In this document: in pieces, positions 16,153 through 29,214 of the stretch
How the letters are laid out: the number at the start of each line of letters is the position of its first letter
Numbering within the stretch: the first letter of the stretch is position 1
Origin: Deltaproteobacteria bacterium
Lineage (GTDB): Bacteria; SAR324; NAC60-12
Assembly: GCA_018645085.1 (NCBI GenBank)
Contig: JABGPG010000126.1
Span: forward strand, 1-38,753
Length of the DNA stretch: 38,753 nucleotides
Direction of reading: 5' to 3'
Program-made: the position numbers and the translations under genes
The notes under the pieces: model-generated
Databases searched by the model: none
The model's input: the letters and a program-made list of their open reading frames with translations, nothing else
Told to the model about the DNA's origin: nothing

Positions 16153-16836
16153 ATGAGGTTAGGAACAACAACAACACTCACCCACGGCGTTACTGCGGCA
16201 GCCTCTGTCACAACAACAGAGAGGCTGGTTTTTATTAAGAAAGTATACAGCCTGCTAGCCATGTCAATGCTGACAGCTGCTGTTGGAGCATATTTGGGTT
16301 CTGGTCCACTGTTCCTCGTAGTGGCACCAAATATGATGCTTTTCTTTGTACTTCAAATTGGACTGATATTTTTTGCTTCTTTTGCAGCTCGAAAGCCCGG
16401 ATTAAATATCATTGCCCTTTTTAGTTTTACAACTGTTTCGGGATTAACATTGGGACCTATGTTGATGAGGGTAGGGCCTACTATCGCTGCAGAAGCTTTT
16501 ATCCTAACTGCGATCACCTTTGTGTGTTTGAGTTTATATGTAGTCTATTCTAAAAAAGATTTCAGCTTTATGTCTGGATTCTTAATGACGGGACTTATTG
16601 TCATAGTCGTAGGAGGATTACTGAATATATTCTTTATACAAAGTGGTATGATGCACTTCGTTATGTCAGGCGCAAGTGTGTTGCTGTTCAGTGGTTTCAT
16701 TCTCTATGATACCTCAAATATTTTGCGCTACTACGGCACCGACGAACACGTCTCCGCCACGTTGGCTTTGTACCTCGACGTGCTGAACCTGTTTATTGCG
16801 CTGTTGAGTATCCTCGGCATCATGAGTGATGATTAA
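16153..16836 (+). CDS. Bax-inhibitor-1/YccA-family membrane protein
   Basis: A 227-residue inner-membrane protein with about seven transmembrane segments after a short Thr-rich N-terminus. Typical family features are the segment TTERLVFIKKVYSLLAMSMLTAA and the end SGFILYDTSNILRYYG, then LALYLDVLNLFIALLSILG. Family members such as YbhL, YccA and YetJ are pH-sensitive calcium leak channels or modulators of the FtsH protease. The role here is not known. The ATG has a good AGGAG site 8 nt upstream. The gene has its own promoter and a likely terminator, so it is probably monocistronic. Confidence 0.93.
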   Translation: MRLGTTTTLTHGVTAAASVTTTERLVFIKKVYSLLAMSMLTAAVGAYLGSGPLFLVVAPNMMLFFVLQIGLIFFASFAARKPGLNIIALFSFTTVSGLTLGPMLMRVGPTIAAEAFILTAITFVCLSLYVVYSKKDFSFMSGFLMTGLIVIVVGGLLNIFFIQSGMMHFVMSGASVLLFSGFILYDTSNILRYYGTDEHVSATLALYLDVLNLFIALLSILGIMSDD

Positions 16837-16854
16837 CAGAAAGTTGCTTTAAGT

Positions 16855-16895
16855 GAGCGGGAATCCTGAACAATGTTCCGGCGTTCCCGTTCTTT
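16855..16895 (+). terminator. Terminator-like hairpin after the Bax-inhibitor-1 gene
   Basis: GAGCGGGAA (16855-16863) pairs with TTCCCGTTC (16884-16892), with one G-U pair, starting 18 bp after the stop codon. The loop is about 20 nt and the following T run is short (TTT), so efficiency is uncertain. Confidence 0.45.
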
Positions 16896-17056
16896 CATCC
16901 TTGTGCCTCAAACTTCAAATGTCCTCCCTGTATTTTAAGTCGATTCGCTGAGATTACTCTCAGAAATCACACTTAGAAAACTTTAGGCCTGTTGCTTTAA
17001 CTAAGACATTCCAAAGGTTTTGAGAACAATCTAAAATTATTTTGAAAAAAATTGAA

Positions 17057-17092
17057 AATATATTTGCTTTTCTTTAGAAAAAGAAATATATT
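17057..17092. repeat. 36-bp AT-rich inverted repeat in the rpoB leader
   Basis: The arms AATATATTT (17057-17065) and AAATATATT (17084-17092) pair perfectly. An inner TTTTCT/AGAAAA pairing gives 15 of 18 matched positions. It overlaps the best promoter candidate for rpoBC, so it may be an operator or a cruciform-prone site rather than an RNA hairpin. Confidence 0.6.
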
Positions 17093-17394
17093 AAGGGGTT
17101 AGATTTGAAAATGCCTTTAAAGGTGGCATATTTAATCAAAACTCCCTCCACATGAGCCTTGGCCATTATCCATATGCGTAACGTCTTTCAGTACCAACAT
17201 TGCGAATTTTCCGTCAGACGGGAAAAAACTGGAAAAGTGCCTCCGGAGAAAATAACGGATCAACGCTGTTTTTATTACAGCTCCGGATTGTGTGACAAAA
17301 CCATTCTGCGTTAAACAAGTTCCAAGTGAAAGCCTGCTTTCATTTTTTCAGCTGCAGATTAGACCAACAACAACCCTAACCTTAGTCAGTTCTT

Positions 17395-20300
17395 ATGCCT
17401 TCAACATTAGAAAATCGTCATCGTATTCGTAGATCTTTCGGAAAACTTTCTGCTCCGATCAAAGTTCCACATTTGTTGAAAGTTCAATTAGATTCTTTTG
17501 AACGCTTTCTTCAACGCGACGTTCCACCTGATCAGCGTGCGGACAAAGGTCTTGAAGCAGTTTTCCGCTCAGTATTCCCTGTTTCTGATTTTAGTGGTTC
17601 CTCTACATTGGAATATGTCCATTATCGTTTAGGGGATCCAAAATATTCAGTTGAAGAATGTCGGGTGCGCGGGGTTACTTTCGCTTGTCCTGTACGGGCA
17701 GCGCTACGTTTGATTGTCTGGGAAAAGGATACTGAGTCAGATGTAAAGCACATTCGTGATATAAAAGAGCAGGACATTTATTTAGGTGAATTACCGTTAA
17801 TGACTCCAACAGGTTCTTTTATCATCAATGGAACTGAACGTGTGATCGTGAGTCAGATGCACAAAAGTCCAGGTGTTGTTTTCACACATGACAAGGGTAA
17901 AAGCCACTCCAGCGGGAAGTTACTTTATTCTGCACGAGTGATTCCTCAGCGTGGATCATGGCTCGATTTTGAGTTTGACAAAAAGGATGTGCTTTATGTG
18001 CGTATTGACCGCCGCCGCAAATTTCATGCAACAGTACTGCTGAGAGCTTTGGGTTACACTGAGGATCAACTGCTGGAATATTTCTATCAGTTTGAAAAGC
18101 TTGACTTGAGCAAAGTTAAGGCAGGAGAGGATCTTGAAACGCAGAGTTATCTACGTGTTATGGATCCGAAAATAATTCTGGATCAGCGTCCGCAACTCCC
18201 AATCGCGGATCCAAAATCTGGCGAAGTTCTGATAAAATCCGGCCAACGGATTAATAAGCGTTTGTTAAAAAAACTTGAAGCCGCAAAAATCACCCGTATA
18301 AATGCGACCCTCAATGAAATAAAAGGCCGTATTATCGCAAAAACTATTTTCAAAGATGACGGTGAAGAAATCTTGGTGCCGTGCAATACGCCTTTAACGA
18401 CTGAGCTGTTGACGACTCTGGTAGAAAACGGTGTTAAAGAGGTTGAACTGTTACACATTGGTCCGCAAAAAACGGGTTCTGCTCTGCGTGATACTTTAGA
18501 ATTGGATAAAGTAACTTCACCGGAACAGGCTCTGATAGAACTTTATAAAAAAATGAAGCCGGGTGATCCTCCCACTCTCGAGGCCGCGCAATTGATGCTG
18601 GAAAATTTCTTCTTCAAAAGAGAACGCTACAGCCTTTCCAAGGTCGGACGGTTAAAGATAAATGAAAAACTGGAACTTGATGATCCACTGGAAAATACCG
18701 TACTGACGAAGGTTGATATTTTGAAGACAGTTAAATATCTGCTTGAATTAAAAGAAGGCTACCCGAACAGAATGATTGATGATATTGATCACCTGGGTAA
18801 CAGGAGAGTCAGGAGTGTTGGTGAACTTTTGGAGACTCAATTCCGGATTGGACTGGTAAGGATGGAGCGTACCATTAAGGAACGTATGTCCCTGCAGGAT
18901 TCAGAAACCATGATGCTGCATGACATCGTGAACGCGAAACCTGTTGCGGGTGCGATCCACGAATTTTTTGGCAGCAGTCAGCTTTCTCAATTTATGGATC
19001 AAACGAATCCACTTTCAGAGATCACCCACAAGCGTCGCTTGAGTGCTCTGGGACCTGGAGGTTTAACACGTGAACGCGCCGGTTTTGATGTGCGTGACGT
19101 TCATTCTTCTCATTACGGTCGGATTTGTCCAATTGAAACCCCTGAAGGTCCGAACATCGGACTGATTGCCTCACTTGCGACTTTTGGTAGAGTCAATGAA
19201 TTTGGTTTCATTGAAACGCCTTATTTGAAAGTTGAAAACGGAGTTGTTACGGACAAGGTTGAATATCTTTCTGCAATCGAGGAAGAAAAATACAGCATTG
19301 CTCAGGCGAATGCGAAACTTGACAAGAAAAAAGCCTTTATCAATGATTTCATTACTTCACGTGTAGGTAGTGAATTCAGCATGGTCTTAAAAGAAAATAT
19401 AGACTACATTGACATTTCTCCGCGTCAGCTCGTTTCTGTGGCAGCAGCCATGATTCCATTTCTTGAGCATGATGATGCAAACCGTGCCCTGATGGGGTCC
19501 AACATGCAGCGTCAGGGAGTGCCTCTGGTCAAACCAAAAGCTCCGTTAGTAGGTACAGGCATTGAACATCAAGCTGCACTTGATTCCGGAAGTTGTGTGG
19601 TCGCCAGTCGTACCGGTATTGTCGATAATGTTGATGCCGGACGTGTCGTAATTCAGGCAGATGTTGATCTTTCAAGTGAAGACACGATTGTTCCAGCAAA
19701 CGTTGATATTTACCACTTGATTAAATACCAACGTTCAAACCAGAACACCTGTATCAATCAGCGCCCTCTAGTTAAAAAAGGAGATCGTGTTAAGGCAGGT
19801 GATGTTATTGCAGACGGATCTTGTACAGAAAACGGTGAAATCGCACTCGGACAAAATATCAATATTGCTTTCATGCCTTGGCGTGGTTACAACTTTGAGG
19901 ATTCTATTTTGGTCTCTCAACGTTTAATGCATGAAGATACTTTTACTTCTGTGCATATTGATGTGCTTGATACAGTCGCCCGTGATACAAAATTAGGAAA
20001 AGAAGAGATCACCCGTGATATTCCAAACGTCAGTGAAGAAGCACTCAAAAATCTTGATGAAAGCGGAATTATTGCGGTTGGCACAAGTGTCAGTTCAAAA
20101 GATATTCTGGTCGGAAAAGTAACACCGAAAGGTGAAACACAACTCAATCCTGAAGAAAAGCTGCTGCGTGCAATTTTTGGTGAAAAAGCAGGAGATGTAC
20201 GTGACACTTCTTTACGAGTTCCTCAAGGAGTCGACGGAGTGGTAACTGATGTTGTGGTCTTTAACCGTGAAGGTGTTGAACGTGATGAGCGGACCAGACA

Positions 20301-21681
20301 AATTGAACAGGAGTTGCTGGCACGTTATGAAAACGATCATTATGACGAAATACGTATTGTTCACAGCAACCTCGTGAATCGCATACTTTCTGTTGCAGAG
20401 AAAAAACCTTTGGCCGCGGATGTATTGTCCGTGCAGGGTGAAGTTATTGCTTCAAAAGGCACAAAAATAACTGACGAAATACTGCAGCAAATCCCCTTAA
20501 ATTCTACTGACGGGATTCAGGTTACTGATAATAAGATCAACCTCAAAGTTGGAACATTTGTCCGCAATGCTCTCCAGCAAATGTACCTGCTGGAAAATGT
20601 TTATCAGGATCGTTGTGAAAAAGTTTCCAAAGGAGACGATCTTCCACCGGGCGTAATCCGGATGATAAAAGTATTTATTGCGATCAAACGGAAACTTTCG
20701 GTTGGTGACAAAATGGCAGGACGACACGGAAATAAAGGTGTGGTTTCTACTATCCAGCCTGTAGAAAATATGCCTTATATGGATGACGGTTCGCCTGTTG
20801 ATATTGTGCTTAATCCGCTTGGGGTTCCTTCCCGGATGAACGTGGGTCAGGTGCTGGAAACACATCTTGGTCGTGTAGCAAAAGGATTAGGCAAGAAGGT
20901 TGAGGAATTTCTTCAGCAAAATAGTCCTGTTAAGCAGATTCGTGAATTTCTTAAAAATGTCTATGAATGTGAGGTTGCCCAGAAACATTTTGACTCAATG
21001 GATGATCAGACATTTTTGGAGTTTGTTCAGAAGTACAAACCCGGAATTCATATGGCAACTCCGGTTTTTGATGGAGCAAAAGAAACAGATATTCATCGGA
21101 TGGCGGAAATGGCCGGATTATCAAAATCAGGACAAGTCTGGCTTTATGACGGGATGACAGGTGAAAGATTCAGTCAGAAGGTGACTGTCGGTTATGCTTA
21201 CATTATGAAGCTGCATCACCTTGTAGATGAAAAAATTCATGCACGTTCCATTGGTCCGTACTCTTTGGTCACTCAGCAGCCTTTGGGCGGTAAAGCTCAA
21301 TTCGGTGGTCAACGATTTGGTGAGATGGAGGTCTGGGCATTGGAAGCTTATGGTGCCGCTTATACTCTGCAGGAATTGCTGACAGTTAAGTCTGATGATG
21401 TCTTAGGACGTAACAAGATTTATGAGTCAATTGTCAAAGGTCGTCATCAGTTGGAAACAGGTCTTCCGGAATCGTTCAAGGTGCTGATCAGTGAACTGAA
21501 AAGCCTGTGCCTGAATATTGAATTGCTTAAAAAATCAGACGAAACTGACGAGGAAGATATTCTGGATGAAATAGAAAGTATTTCGGAGGCAGAAGTTGTT
21601 GCCGAAATGCCTGCTCAGCAAACAGAAACTGCTGCTCCGGAAGAGCCTTCTGAAGAAATAAAGGAAGAAGTTACTGCTTAA
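17395..21681 (+). CDS. rpoB: RNA polymerase beta subunit
   Basis: A 1428-residue RpoB of proteobacterial type ([42 protein letters not shown]). The rifampicin pocket reads [19 protein letters not shown] and then [12 protein letters not shown], the normal sensitive form. Active-site segments include [20 protein letters not shown] and [27 protein letters not shown]. It is longer than the 1342-residue E. coli protein, partly through an acidic C-terminal tail rich in Glu and Ala. The ATG has no Shine-Dalgarno. rpoC follows after 46 bp. Upstream is a structured leader and the BI-1 gene, not rplL, so rpoBC has its own promoter in this genome. Confidence 0.98.
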   Translation: MPSTLENRHRIRRSFGKLSAPIKVPHLLKVQLDSFERFLQRDVPPDQRADKGLEAVFRSVFPVSDFSGSSTLEYVHYRLGDPKYSVEECRVRGVTFACPVRAALRLIVWEKDTESDVKHIRDIKEQDIYLGELPLMTPTGSFIINGTERVIVSQMHKSPGVVFTHDKGKSHSSGKLLYSARVIPQRGSWLDFEFDKKDVLYVRIDRRRKFHATVLLRALGYTEDQLLEYFYQFEKLDLSKVKAGEDLETQSYLRVMDPKIILDQRPQLPIADPKSGEVLIKSGQRINKRLLKKLEAAKITRINATLNEIKGRIIAKTIFKDDGEEILVPCNTPLTTELLTTLVENGVKEVELLHIGPQKTGSALRDTLELDKVTSPEQALIELYKKMKPGDPPTLEAAQLMLENFFFKRERYSLSKVGRLKINEKLELDDPLENTVLTKVDILKTVKYLLELKEGYPNRMIDDIDHLGNRRVRSVGELLETQFRIGLVRMERTIKERMSLQDSETMMLHDIVNAKPVAGAIHEFFGSSQLSQFMDQTNPLSEITHKRRLSALGPGGLTRERAGFDVRDVHSSHYGRICPIETPEGPNIGLIASLATFGRVNEFGFIETPYLKVENGVVTDKVEYLSAIEEEKYSIAQANAKLDKKKAFINDFITSRVGSEFSMVLKENIDYIDISPRQLVSVAAAMIPFLEHDDANRALMGSNMQRQGVPLVKPKAPLVGTGIEHQAALDSGSCVVASRTGIVDNVDAGRVVIQADVDLSSEDTIVPANVDIYHLIKYQRSNQNTCINQRPLVKKGDRVKAGDVIADGSCTENGEIALGQNINIAFMPWRGYNFEDSILVSQRLMHEDTFTSVHIDVLDTVARDTKLGKEEITRDIPNVSEEALKNLDESGIIAVGTSVSSKDILVGKVTPKGETQLNPEEKLLRAIFGEKAGDVRDTSLRVPQGVDGVVTDVVVFNREGVERDERTRQIEQELLARYENDHYDEIRIVHSNLVNRILSVAEKKPLAADVLSVQGEVIASKGTKITDEILQQIPLNSTDGIQVTDNKINLKVGTFVRNALQQMYLLENVYQDRCEKVSKGDDLPPGVIRMIKVFIAIKRKLSVGDKMAGRHGNKGVVSTIQPVENMPYMDDGSPVDIVLNPLGVPSRMNVGQVLETHLGRVAKGLGKKVEEFLQQNSPVKQIREFLKNVYECEVAQKHFDSMDDQTFLEFVQKYKPGIHMATPVFDGAKETDIHRMAEMAGLSKSGQVWLYDGMTGERFSQKVTVGYAYIMKLHHLVDEKIHARSIGPYSLVTQQPLGGKAQFGGQRFGEMEVWALEAYGAAYTLQELLTVKSDDVLGRNKIYESIVKGRHQLETGLPESFKVLISELKSLCLNIELLKKSDETDEEDILDEIESISEAEVVAEMPAQQTETAAPEEPSEEIKEEVTA

Positions 21682-21727
21682 TTAATAGAAAAATATAAAC
21701 CATTAACCAACCAACCAGCAACTAAAC

Positions 21728-24700
21728 ATGGCGCTCAGAGATTTGTTTGAAATTGCAGAAAATCCGAAAAATTATTCCGCTGTTCGGATCAAAATTGCCA
21801 CTTCCGATGAGGTAACTTCTTGGTCTTTTGGAGAAGTTAGAACTTCAGAAACCATCAATTACCGTACATTTAAACCGGAACGTGACGGTTTGTTTTGTGG
21901 TAAAATTTTTGGTCCTGTGCATGATTATGAATGTATTTGCGGAAAATACAAGCGTATGAAACACAGGGGGATAACCTGCGAAAAATGTGGTGTAGAAGTT
22001 ATAGAATCCAAGGTACGCCGTGACCGCATGGGGAATATCAAACTGTCTTGCCCTGTTTCTCACGTTTGGTTTCTTAAAGGTGTACCAAGCAGAATTGCAA
22101 CCATCCTCGATATGATGTTAAGGGATTTGGAGCGTGTGCTGTATTTTGACGCATACATTGTGCTCGAACCTGGCGATTCTGAACTGGAAGTGCTCGAACT
22201 GGTAGAAGAAGACCAGTACAGGGAATTGGAAGAGAAACATCCTGATTTGAAATTGGGAATGGGTGCAGAGGCAGTACAGATCCTTTTACGCAGAATTCAA
22301 TTAGAAGAGCTTGAAAAGGAACTTCAGGTTGAAATGCGTGATGTGAACTCTGAAACCCGCCGCAAAAGAATTTCAAAAAGACTAAAAGTCGTCAGTCAAC
22401 TGTTGAAGTCAGGAAATGCAGTAGACTCAATGATTATTGATAATTTACCTGTCCTGCCTCCTGAATTGCGACCATTGGTTCCGCTTGAAGGGGGTCGTTT
22501 TGCAACCAGTGACCTCAATGATCTATACCGCCGTGTAATTCATAGAAACAACCGACTCAAACGTCTGATAGAATTGCGAGCACCAGGAATTATTGTAAAA
22601 AATGAAAAGCGTATGTTGCAGGAATCTGTAGATGCACTTTTTGATAACGGCCGTCGCGGTCGTCCGATGGTTGGTTCCAATAAACGGCCTCTCAAGTCAA
22701 TCAGCGATATGCTCAAAGGAAAACAGGGTCGTTTCCGTCAAAATTTACTTGGTAAACGTGTCGATTATTCCGGACGTACCGTGATTGTGGTCGGTCCTGA
22801 ATTAAAACTTCATCAATGCGGCTTGCCTAAAAAAATGGCTTTAGAACTTTTTAAGCCTTTTATTTTCCATAAATTGATTGATTATCAGGAAATTCACACG
22901 ATTAAGAACGCCAAGAAAGTTCTAGAGGAAAATCCGCCTGAAGTCTGGGCTATTCTGGAAGAAGTCGTTCGTGAACATCCTATTATGCTGAACCGTGCGC
23001 CAACCCTGCACCGTCTTGGTATACAGGCCTTTGAACCTGTTTTGATAGAAGGAAAAGCCATTCAGTTGCATCCTTTAGTTTGTACTGCATTCAACGCTGA
23101 CTTTGACGGTGATCAGATGGCAGTTCATGTTCCACTTTCTGTGGAAGCTCAACTGGAAGCAAAAATTTTGATGATGTCCACGAATAATGTACTCTCTCCT
23201 GCAAACGGAAAGCCTGTGATGACACCTACTCAGGATATGGTGCTTGGACTTTATTGGATTACCAGACTACGTGAAGGTGCCCTCGGTGAAGGTAAAATTT
23301 TCGCCAACCGTGGAGAAGTTATCGTTGCATTTGAGCATGGACGAGTTGATCTTCAGGCCAGCATAAAAGTGCGTTTAGCAGATGTTTTGGTATCTGAAAC
23401 TGATGAAAATTCAACAACAGCAACGAGTAGCCAAATTGTTGAATCAACAGTTGGACGTGTTTTGCTCTCTATGGTTGTTCCAAAAGAAGTGCCTTTTGAA
23501 ACAGTCAATGTGCATCTCAAGAAAAAACAAATGGCAGAACTTGTTGATGAGTCTTATCGTAAAGCAGGCAGTGTTAAAACTGTGAAGATGCTTGATGATC
23601 TTAAAAACTTAGGTTATACCTATGCCACTAAAGCTGGTTTTTCAATTGGAATGGATGACATGGTGATTCCAAAAGAAAAGGCCGGACAGCTGAAGAAAGC
23701 ACAGGGAGATGTCAACAAAATCAACATGCAGCACCAGGATGGTTTAATTACTGATGGTGAACGCTACAACCAGGTGATTGATATTTGGGCAAGGACGACA
23801 GAAAAAATTGCTGAAAAAATGTCATCCGGACTTTCTGAAGAAATCATTGATGAAGAAGGTGTTCATAAAGTAAACTCAATTTTCATGATGGCTGATTCCG
23901 GAGCTCGTGGTAGTAACCAGCAGATGAAGCAGTTGGCGGGGATGCGTGGTTTGATGGCCAAACCTTCCGGTGAAATTATTGAAACTCCAATTCACGCGAA
24001 TTTCCGTGAAGGACTTAACGTTCTCGAATATTTCATTTCAACTCACGGTGCCAGAAAAGGTCTCGCTGATACTGCTCTGAAAACCGCAAACTCGGGATAT
24101 TTAACCAGACGTTTAGTTGATGTCTCTCAGGATTGTGTAGTTCTGGAAGATGATTGCGGAACACTGGACGGGATTGAAATGACTGCGCTGATTGAATCTG
24201 GAGAAATCATCGAACCTCTTGGTGACCGGATATTAGGACGTGTTTTACTGGATGATGTGATAGATCCGGATGCGGAAAATAAAATTTTGATTCCTGCAGG
24301 AACACTCATCAATGAGTTAGAAAGAGATATAATCCAAAACTCCAGGATTGAAAATGTACGTATCCGTTCTGCTTTGACTTGTATGACAGAAACCGGAGTT
24401 TGCAGAGCTTGTTATGGTCGTGATTTATGCCATGGCGGTTTAATCAATTTGGGTGAAGCTGTAGGAGTAATTGCCGCTCAAAGTATTGGTGAACCTGGAA
24501 CTCAGCTCACTATGCGTACCTTTCATATCGGTGGTACTGCGAGTAGACTAGCGGAACAGAACAAATGGGAAGCAAGTTTCAGCGGTGTTTTACGTTTCAG
24601 TGAACTGAAGGAAGTAGAAAACCGTGAAGGAAATTTTGTGATTCTCGGACGTCGTGGAGAAGCAGTAATAGTTGAAGGAGACAAAAATGTTCCTACTGAT

Positions 24701-26008
24701 AAATTGGGTGACCTTGCAGCTGAAAGAGAACGTGAGAGACGTCCTTTACCGATGGGTGCAACTCTGCTGAAAAAAGAAGGCGAATTTGTTGAGCAGGGTG
24801 ATTTAATTGCTGAGTGGGACCCCTTCTCCATTCCTATTCTCACAGATGCTACAGGCATAGTTCATTTTCATGATATCAGTGAGGGTGAAACCTTCAAGGA
24901 GCAGGTTGATGAAGTCTCAGGTGTTTCACGAAAAGTAATTCATGAATCACAAAGTCTGGAGCAACGTCCTATGATTGCAATTCATAACACTAAGAAAAAG
25001 ACTATCATTCGTGAAAATGATACTCCAACAGAATTTGCCTTACCGATTAAATCTGAATTGATGGTAGAAAATGGATTAGAGGTACATGCAGGTGATGTCC
25101 TTGCGAAAATTCCAAGGGAACTTGCAAGGAACAAGGATATTACAGGTGGTCTTCCAAGAGTTGCCGAACTCTTTGAAGCACGTGTTCCGAAAGATCAGGC
25201 TATTATCACTGAGATTGACGGGATAGTAGAGTTCGACACTGATGTAAAGAAAAAGCAGAGAATCCGCATCCGTCCAGAAGATGGTAAAGGTGACTCAAAA
25301 GAATATTTGATTCCGCGCGGAAGACATATTACCGTTCATATGGGAGAATATGTCCGTGCCGGAGATCCACTGATTGACGGGTCCCCAAATCCGCACGACA
25401 TTCTTGCAGTTAAAGGTTCAAAAGCCCTGCAGAAATATCTGGTGGATGAAGTTCAACAAGTTTATCGACTACAGGGTGTCGGCATCAATGACAAACACAT
25501 TGAAGTGATTGTACGGCAAATGCTGCGCAAGGCATATATTGAAGATCCAGGTGATTCAAGTTTACTCGTGGGTCAAGAAATAGCACGTACAGAAATGAAT
25601 CATGTCAATCGTGAACTGGTTGCAGAGGGACGTCGTCCTGTTCGTTCAAAACCAAAATTACTTGGTATTACCAAAGCGTCTTTGAGTACGGATTCGTTCA
25701 TTTCCGCTGCTTCTTTTCAGGATACTACAAAGGTGCTGACAGATGCGTCTCTGGGTGGAAAACATGACACTTTCCGTGGATTGAAAGAAAATGTGATCCT
25801 CGGACGCTTGATACCTGCAGGAACTGGTTTTGATTCTTTCAGTGGTGTTGATTATGATCTCGGAGAAGGCACGATTGATCCGGAAGCAATGCGCCGTGCC
25901 GCTGACGAAGCAGCAAGGGCCGCAATGCAAAAGGCAATCGCGGAAGCAGAGGAAAATAAAAAACCTGAAGAAGTACTTCTTGAAGAATCAGTTCCGGAAG
26001 CAGCATAA
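21728..26008 (+). CDS. rpoC: RNA polymerase beta' subunit
   Basis: A 1426-residue single-chain RpoC. The N-terminal zinc site is C69, C71, C84 and C87 ([19 protein letters not shown]). The catalytic motif [12 protein letters not shown] binds the active-site Mg2+. The bridge/trigger region is [21 protein letters not shown], and the second zinc site includes [17 protein letters not shown]. Like rpoB it has an acidic Glu/Ala-rich tail. The start lacks a Shine-Dalgarno and is preceded by repeated AACC units (TTAACCAACCAACCAGCAAC). The next gene is a thioesterase 28 bp on, instead of the usual rpsL. Confidence 0.98.
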   Translation: MALRDLFEIAENPKNYSAVRIKIATSDEVTSWSFGEVRTSETINYRTFKPERDGLFCGKIFGPVHDYECICGKYKRMKHRGITCEKCGVEVIESKVRRDRMGNIKLSCPVSHVWFLKGVPSRIATILDMMLRDLERVLYFDAYIVLEPGDSELEVLELVEEDQYRELEEKHPDLKLGMGAEAVQILLRRIQLEELEKELQVEMRDVNSETRRKRISKRLKVVSQLLKSGNAVDSMIIDNLPVLPPELRPLVPLEGGRFATSDLNDLYRRVIHRNNRLKRLIELRAPGIIVKNEKRMLQESVDALFDNGRRGRPMVGSNKRPLKSISDMLKGKQGRFRQNLLGKRVDYSGRTVIVVGPELKLHQCGLPKKMALELFKPFIFHKLIDYQEIHTIKNAKKVLEENPPEVWAILEEVVREHPIMLNRAPTLHRLGIQAFEPVLIEGKAIQLHPLVCTAFNADFDGDQMAVHVPLSVEAQLEAKILMMSTNNVLSPANGKPVMTPTQDMVLGLYWITRLREGALGEGKIFANRGEVIVAFEHGRVDLQASIKVRLADVLVSETDENSTTATSSQIVESTVGRVLLSMVVPKEVPFETVNVHLKKKQMAELVDESYRKAGSVKTVKMLDDLKNLGYTYATKAGFSIGMDDMVIPKEKAGQLKKAQGDVNKINMQHQDGLITDGERYNQVIDIWARTTEKIAEKMSSGLSEEIIDEEGVHKVNSIFMMADSGARGSNQQMKQLAGMRGLMAKPSGEIIETPIHANFREGLNVLEYFISTHGARKGLADTALKTANSGYLTRRLVDVSQDCVVLEDDCGTLDGIEMTALIESGEIIEPLGDRILGRVLLDDVIDPDAENKILIPAGTLINELERDIIQNSRIENVRIRSALTCMTETGVCRACYGRDLCHGGLINLGEAVGVIAAQSIGEPGTQLTMRTFHIGGTASRLAEQNKWEASFSGVLRFSELKEVENREGNFVILGRRGEAVIVEGDKNVPTDKLGDLAAERERERRPLPMGATLLKKEGEFVEQGDLIAEWDPFSIPILTDATGIVHFHDISEGETFKEQVDEVSGVSRKVIHESQSLEQRPMIAIHNTKKKTIIRENDTPTEFALPIKSELMVENGLEVHAGDVLAKIPRELARNKDITGGLPRVAELFEARVPKDQAIITEIDGIVEFDTDVKKKQRIRIRPEDGKGDSKEYLIPRGRHITVHMGEYVRAGDPLIDGSPNPHDILAVKGSKALQKYLVDEVQQVYRLQGVGINDKHIEVIVRQMLRKAYIEDPGDSSLLVGQEIARTEMNHVNRELVAEGRRPVRSKPKLLGITKASLSTDSFISAASFQDTTKVLTDASLGGKHDTFRGLKENVILGRLIPAGTGFDSFSGVDYDLGEGTIDPEAMRRAADEAARAAMQKAIAEAEENKKPEEVLLEESVPEAA

Positions 26009-26036
26009 TTATTAGCAGACATGTTCGGAGTTAAGG

Positions 26037-26489
26037 ATGCTTCCAGACATAGAAACTCTTCACTTCACACATAAAATGACGGTCCGGGATTATGAACTGG
26101 ACCGTTTTGGAGTGATAAATAATGCTGTTTATCAGAACTATCTTGAACACGCACGCCACTTGTTTTTGGAGACAAACGGTGTCAGTATGGAGAATTTGGT
26201 CGAGCGCGGTTACAGCCCTGTAATTACGAAGGCTGAAATAGAATATCGCAGTTCACTGCAAAGCAGAAATGACTTTGTGGTAAATCTGGAATTAGCTTCT
26301 CTCTCCAAAATAAAGTTCATTTTCAGGCAGGAAATCCGGTGCCTGCCAGAAGATACGCTGATCATCAGTGCAAGAATAACCGGTACCATCCTCAATTCTT
26401 CCGGACGACCATGCTTTCCGGATTCTTTTCAAGATTTGCGTTCTATCCTCACCATTAATAAAAAAACTGAAACCAGGGTTTTAGGATGA
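26037..26489 (+). CDS. Acyl-CoA thioesterase, 4-hydroxybenzoyl-CoA/YbgC hotdog family
   Basis: A 150-residue single hotdog-fold protein. The segment VRDYELDRFGVINNAVYQNYLEHAR carries the family pattern with the putative catalytic aspartate and the central helix. It should hydrolyse a short or medium acyl-CoA thioester in the cytoplasm; the substrate cannot be told. GGAG lies 6 nt before the ATG. It starts 28 bp after rpoC and overlaps rpiA by 4 bp (ATGA), so it probably belongs to the rpoBC-rpiA transcript. Confidence 0.85.
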   Translation: MLPDIETLHFTHKMTVRDYELDRFGVINNAVYQNYLEHARHLFLETNGVSMENLVERGYSPVITKAEIEYRSSLQSRNDFVVNLELASLSKIKFIFRQEIRCLPEDTLIISARITGTILNSSGRPCFPDSFQDLRSILTINKKTETRVLG

Positions 26490-27163
26490 TTTCAGAAAAA
26501 CAGCGTGCCGCTGAAGCTGCAGTAGAATATGTGAAAGACGGGATGATAGTCGGTCTTGGAACAGGTTCAACTACTGAGTTTGCAGTTAAAAAACTTGGTG
26601 AAAGGGTACGTGACGGTCTGGCCATCAGAGGTATTCCTACCTCAGATGTTACCAAAAAACAGGCAGAAGAAGAAGGTATTCCTTTGATTGATTTCGCTGA
26701 GACAATGTACATTGATCTCACAATTGATGGAGCTGATGAAATTGATGCAGATTTAAATATGATAAAAGGTGGTGGTGCAGCTTTACTCAGGGAAAAAATT
26801 GTTGCCTCTGCTTCAAGAGAAGAAATAATTATCGTCAGCCGTGAAAAATATGTAAATCAGCTGGGAAGTTTCCCCCTGCCTGTTGAAGTGATTCCGTTTG
26901 GCTGGCAAGTGATTTTTAATAAGTTGGAAACTCTTGGCGGAAGTCCGGATTTAAGACTCCAGCAGGGACAGCCTTTACTCACTGATCAGGGTAATTATAT
27001 TATCGATTGCCGTTTTCGTCAGATCATAGATGCGGTTCAGTTGGAGCAGAGGTTGAACATGATTCCGGGTGTGGTGGAAAACGGTCTGTTTACAAGTTTG
27101 TGCTCACGCATGATAATGGCTGATGGTGAAAAAATTGTGGTGAAGGAACGCGCTAATGGTTGA
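26486..27163 (+). CDS. rpiA: Ribose-5-phosphate isomerase A
   Basis: A 225-residue RpiA that interconverts ribose 5-phosphate and ribulose 5-phosphate in the pentose phosphate pathway. Family motifs are GLGTGSTTEFAVKKL, RGIPTSDVT, DLTIDGADEID and IKGGGAALLREKIVA, containing the substrate-binding and catalytic residues. Length is typical. The start codon overlaps the thioesterase stop. gap follows after 108 bp with its own strong ribosome binding site. Confidence 0.95.
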   Translation: MISEKQRAAEAAVEYVKDGMIVGLGTGSTTEFAVKKLGERVRDGLAIRGIPTSDVTKKQAEEEGIPLIDFAETMYIDLTIDGADEIDADLNMIKGGGAALLREKIVASASREEIIIVSREKYVNQLGSFPLPVEVIPFGWQVIFNKLETLGGSPDLRLQQGQPLLTDQGNYIIDCRFRQIIDAVQLEQRLNMIPGVVENGLFTSLCSRMIMADGEKIVVKERANG

Positions 27164-27253
27164 GCAAAAAAGTCTGTATTCCAACACATTCCAGACTAGA
27201 CAAAATGGACGGAACAATCTAATCTGGTAGCAGGAGATATTTTACTTAATTAA

Positions 27254-28279
<1,026 letters not shown>

Positions 28280-28286
28280 AACAATT

Positions 28287-28321
28287 GCGAGGTTCGAGTT
28301 TTTCACCTTCTCGATCCTCGC
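28287..28321 (+). terminator. Hairpin downstream of gap
   Basis: GCGAGGTTCGAG (28287-28298) pairs with CTCGATCCTCGC (28310-28321) at 11 of 12 positions around an 11-nt loop. It lies 8 bp after the gap stop, where a terminator would be, but no T run follows. It may act as a 3' stabiliser or a factor-dependent stop. Confidence 0.45.
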
Positions 28322-28380
28322 ACCTCATTCCCCGCTTATACACCCTAGATTTCCTAAAACCCCTGACAACCTAAACTTTC

Positions 28381-29214
28381 ATGCACAAGGTTGAATTAAA
28401 AGAAGTTGGTCTTGACATAGGTTTGGCGTTTTCCAAACATTTTTATAAAACAGACTATCTGCATTATGGTTACTGGCCGGAGGGACTTACGGTAGAACCA
28501 GCCAATGTTTTTGAGGCGCAGGAAAACTATGCGAATTTTCTGCTGAAAAACATTCCTGCAGGAGTCAGTTCCATTTTGGATGTCGGTTGTGGTTCCGGAA
28601 AATTTGCGGAAAAAATGCTTGATGCAGGATATAGTGTGGATTGTGTTTCTCCAAGTCCGAATTTGACTAAACATGTCCGGAATCGGCTGGGTGATCGTGC
28701 AGAAATTTTTGAAAACCGCTACGAGGATGTAAGGACCGAAAAGCGATATGACCTGATTCTCTGCAGTGAAAGTTTTCAGTATCTGTTGTTGGAAGAAGCA
28801 ATTGAGCAGACAAAGAAATTTTTGAATAAGCAAGGATACCTGCTTATCTGTGATTTCTTTAAACGTGATGTGCCCGGTAAAAGTCCTGTCAGTGGAGGAC
28901 ACCGAATTGAACGTTTCTTTAAATATATGGACGAACAACCGTTCACTAAATTAACTGATATTGATCTCACCAAAGAAGCCGCACCGTCACTTGACATCAT
29001 GCGGGATTTGATTCAGGAAGTCATCGCGCCTACCTGGAATATTGTCGCCTATTACATGAGAAGCAATTACCCCCGTTTTACCAGGATGTTCAGTTTTGCC
29101 TTCCGCAAAAAAATCGCACAGGCTCACCGTAAATATCTTTCCGGAAGTACCAGCGGTGAACAATTTGCCCATTTCAAAACCTACCGCCTTTTTCTTTACC
29201 AGCAAAAAGGTTGA
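28381..29214 (+). CDS. Class I SAM-dependent methyltransferase, substrate unknown
   Basis: A 277-residue Rossmann-fold methyltransferase. Motif I is SILDVGCGSGKFAEKML near residue 66; YDLILCSESFQYL and KFLNKQGYLLICDFF follow. The N-terminal segment with HYGYWPEG resembles small-molecule or lipid methyltransferases such as the tocopherol and sarcosine families, but substrate cannot be assigned. The C-terminal third (YYMRSNYPRFTRMFSFAFRK) is rich in aromatic and basic residues, possibly a membrane or lipid contact. The ATG is not preceded by a Shine-Dalgarno but by a C/A-rich stretch like that before rpoC. It stands alone between gap and an MFS gene. Confidence 0.82.
   Translation: MHKVELKEVGLDIGLAFSKHFYKTDYLHYGYWPEGLTVEPANVFEAQENYANFLLKNIPAGVSSILDVGCGSGKFAEKMLDAGYSVDCVSPSPNLTKHVRNRLGDRAEIFENRYEDVRTEKRYDLILCSESFQYLLLEEAIEQTKKFLNKQGYLLICDFFKRDVPGKSPVSGGHRIERFFKYMDEQPFTKLTDIDLTKEAAPSLDIMRDLIQEVIAPTWNIVAYYMRSNYPRFTRMFSFAFRKKIAQAHRKYLSGSTSGEQFAHFKTYRLFLYQQKG

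Larger units (their letters stand above)
16837..17394. other. 558-bp rpoB leader region with several inverted repeats
   Basis: No gene is seen. After the terminator-like hairpin come an AT-rich palindrome (17057-17092), ATGCC/GGCAT arms (17111-17115 and 17125-17129), and TCCGGAG/CTCCGGA arms (17242-17248 and 17281-17287). A possible promoter is TTGCTT (17064-17069) with TATATT (17087-17092), 17 bp apart, which would leave a leader of about 300 nt. The rpoB ATG has no Shine-Dalgarno; the sequence before it is C/A-rich. Confidence 0.5.

Noticed and set aside
17395-21681. Rifampicin-resistance substitution in rpoB
   Set aside because: The resistance-determining region reads as the normal sensitive type; the differences from E. 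coli (T for N, L for I) are ordinary lineage variation.
24920-24945. parS-like half site (TGTTTCACG) in rpoC
   Set aside because: Only about 12 of 16 positions match and the second half is broken. A similar half site at 15731 in parB is weaker. Both are probably chance.
28287-28321. GGTTCGAG hairpin after gap as a tRNA T-arm
   Set aside because: The arm does not fit a tRNA, there is no acceptor or anticodon arm nearby, and the simple 12-bp hairpin explains it.
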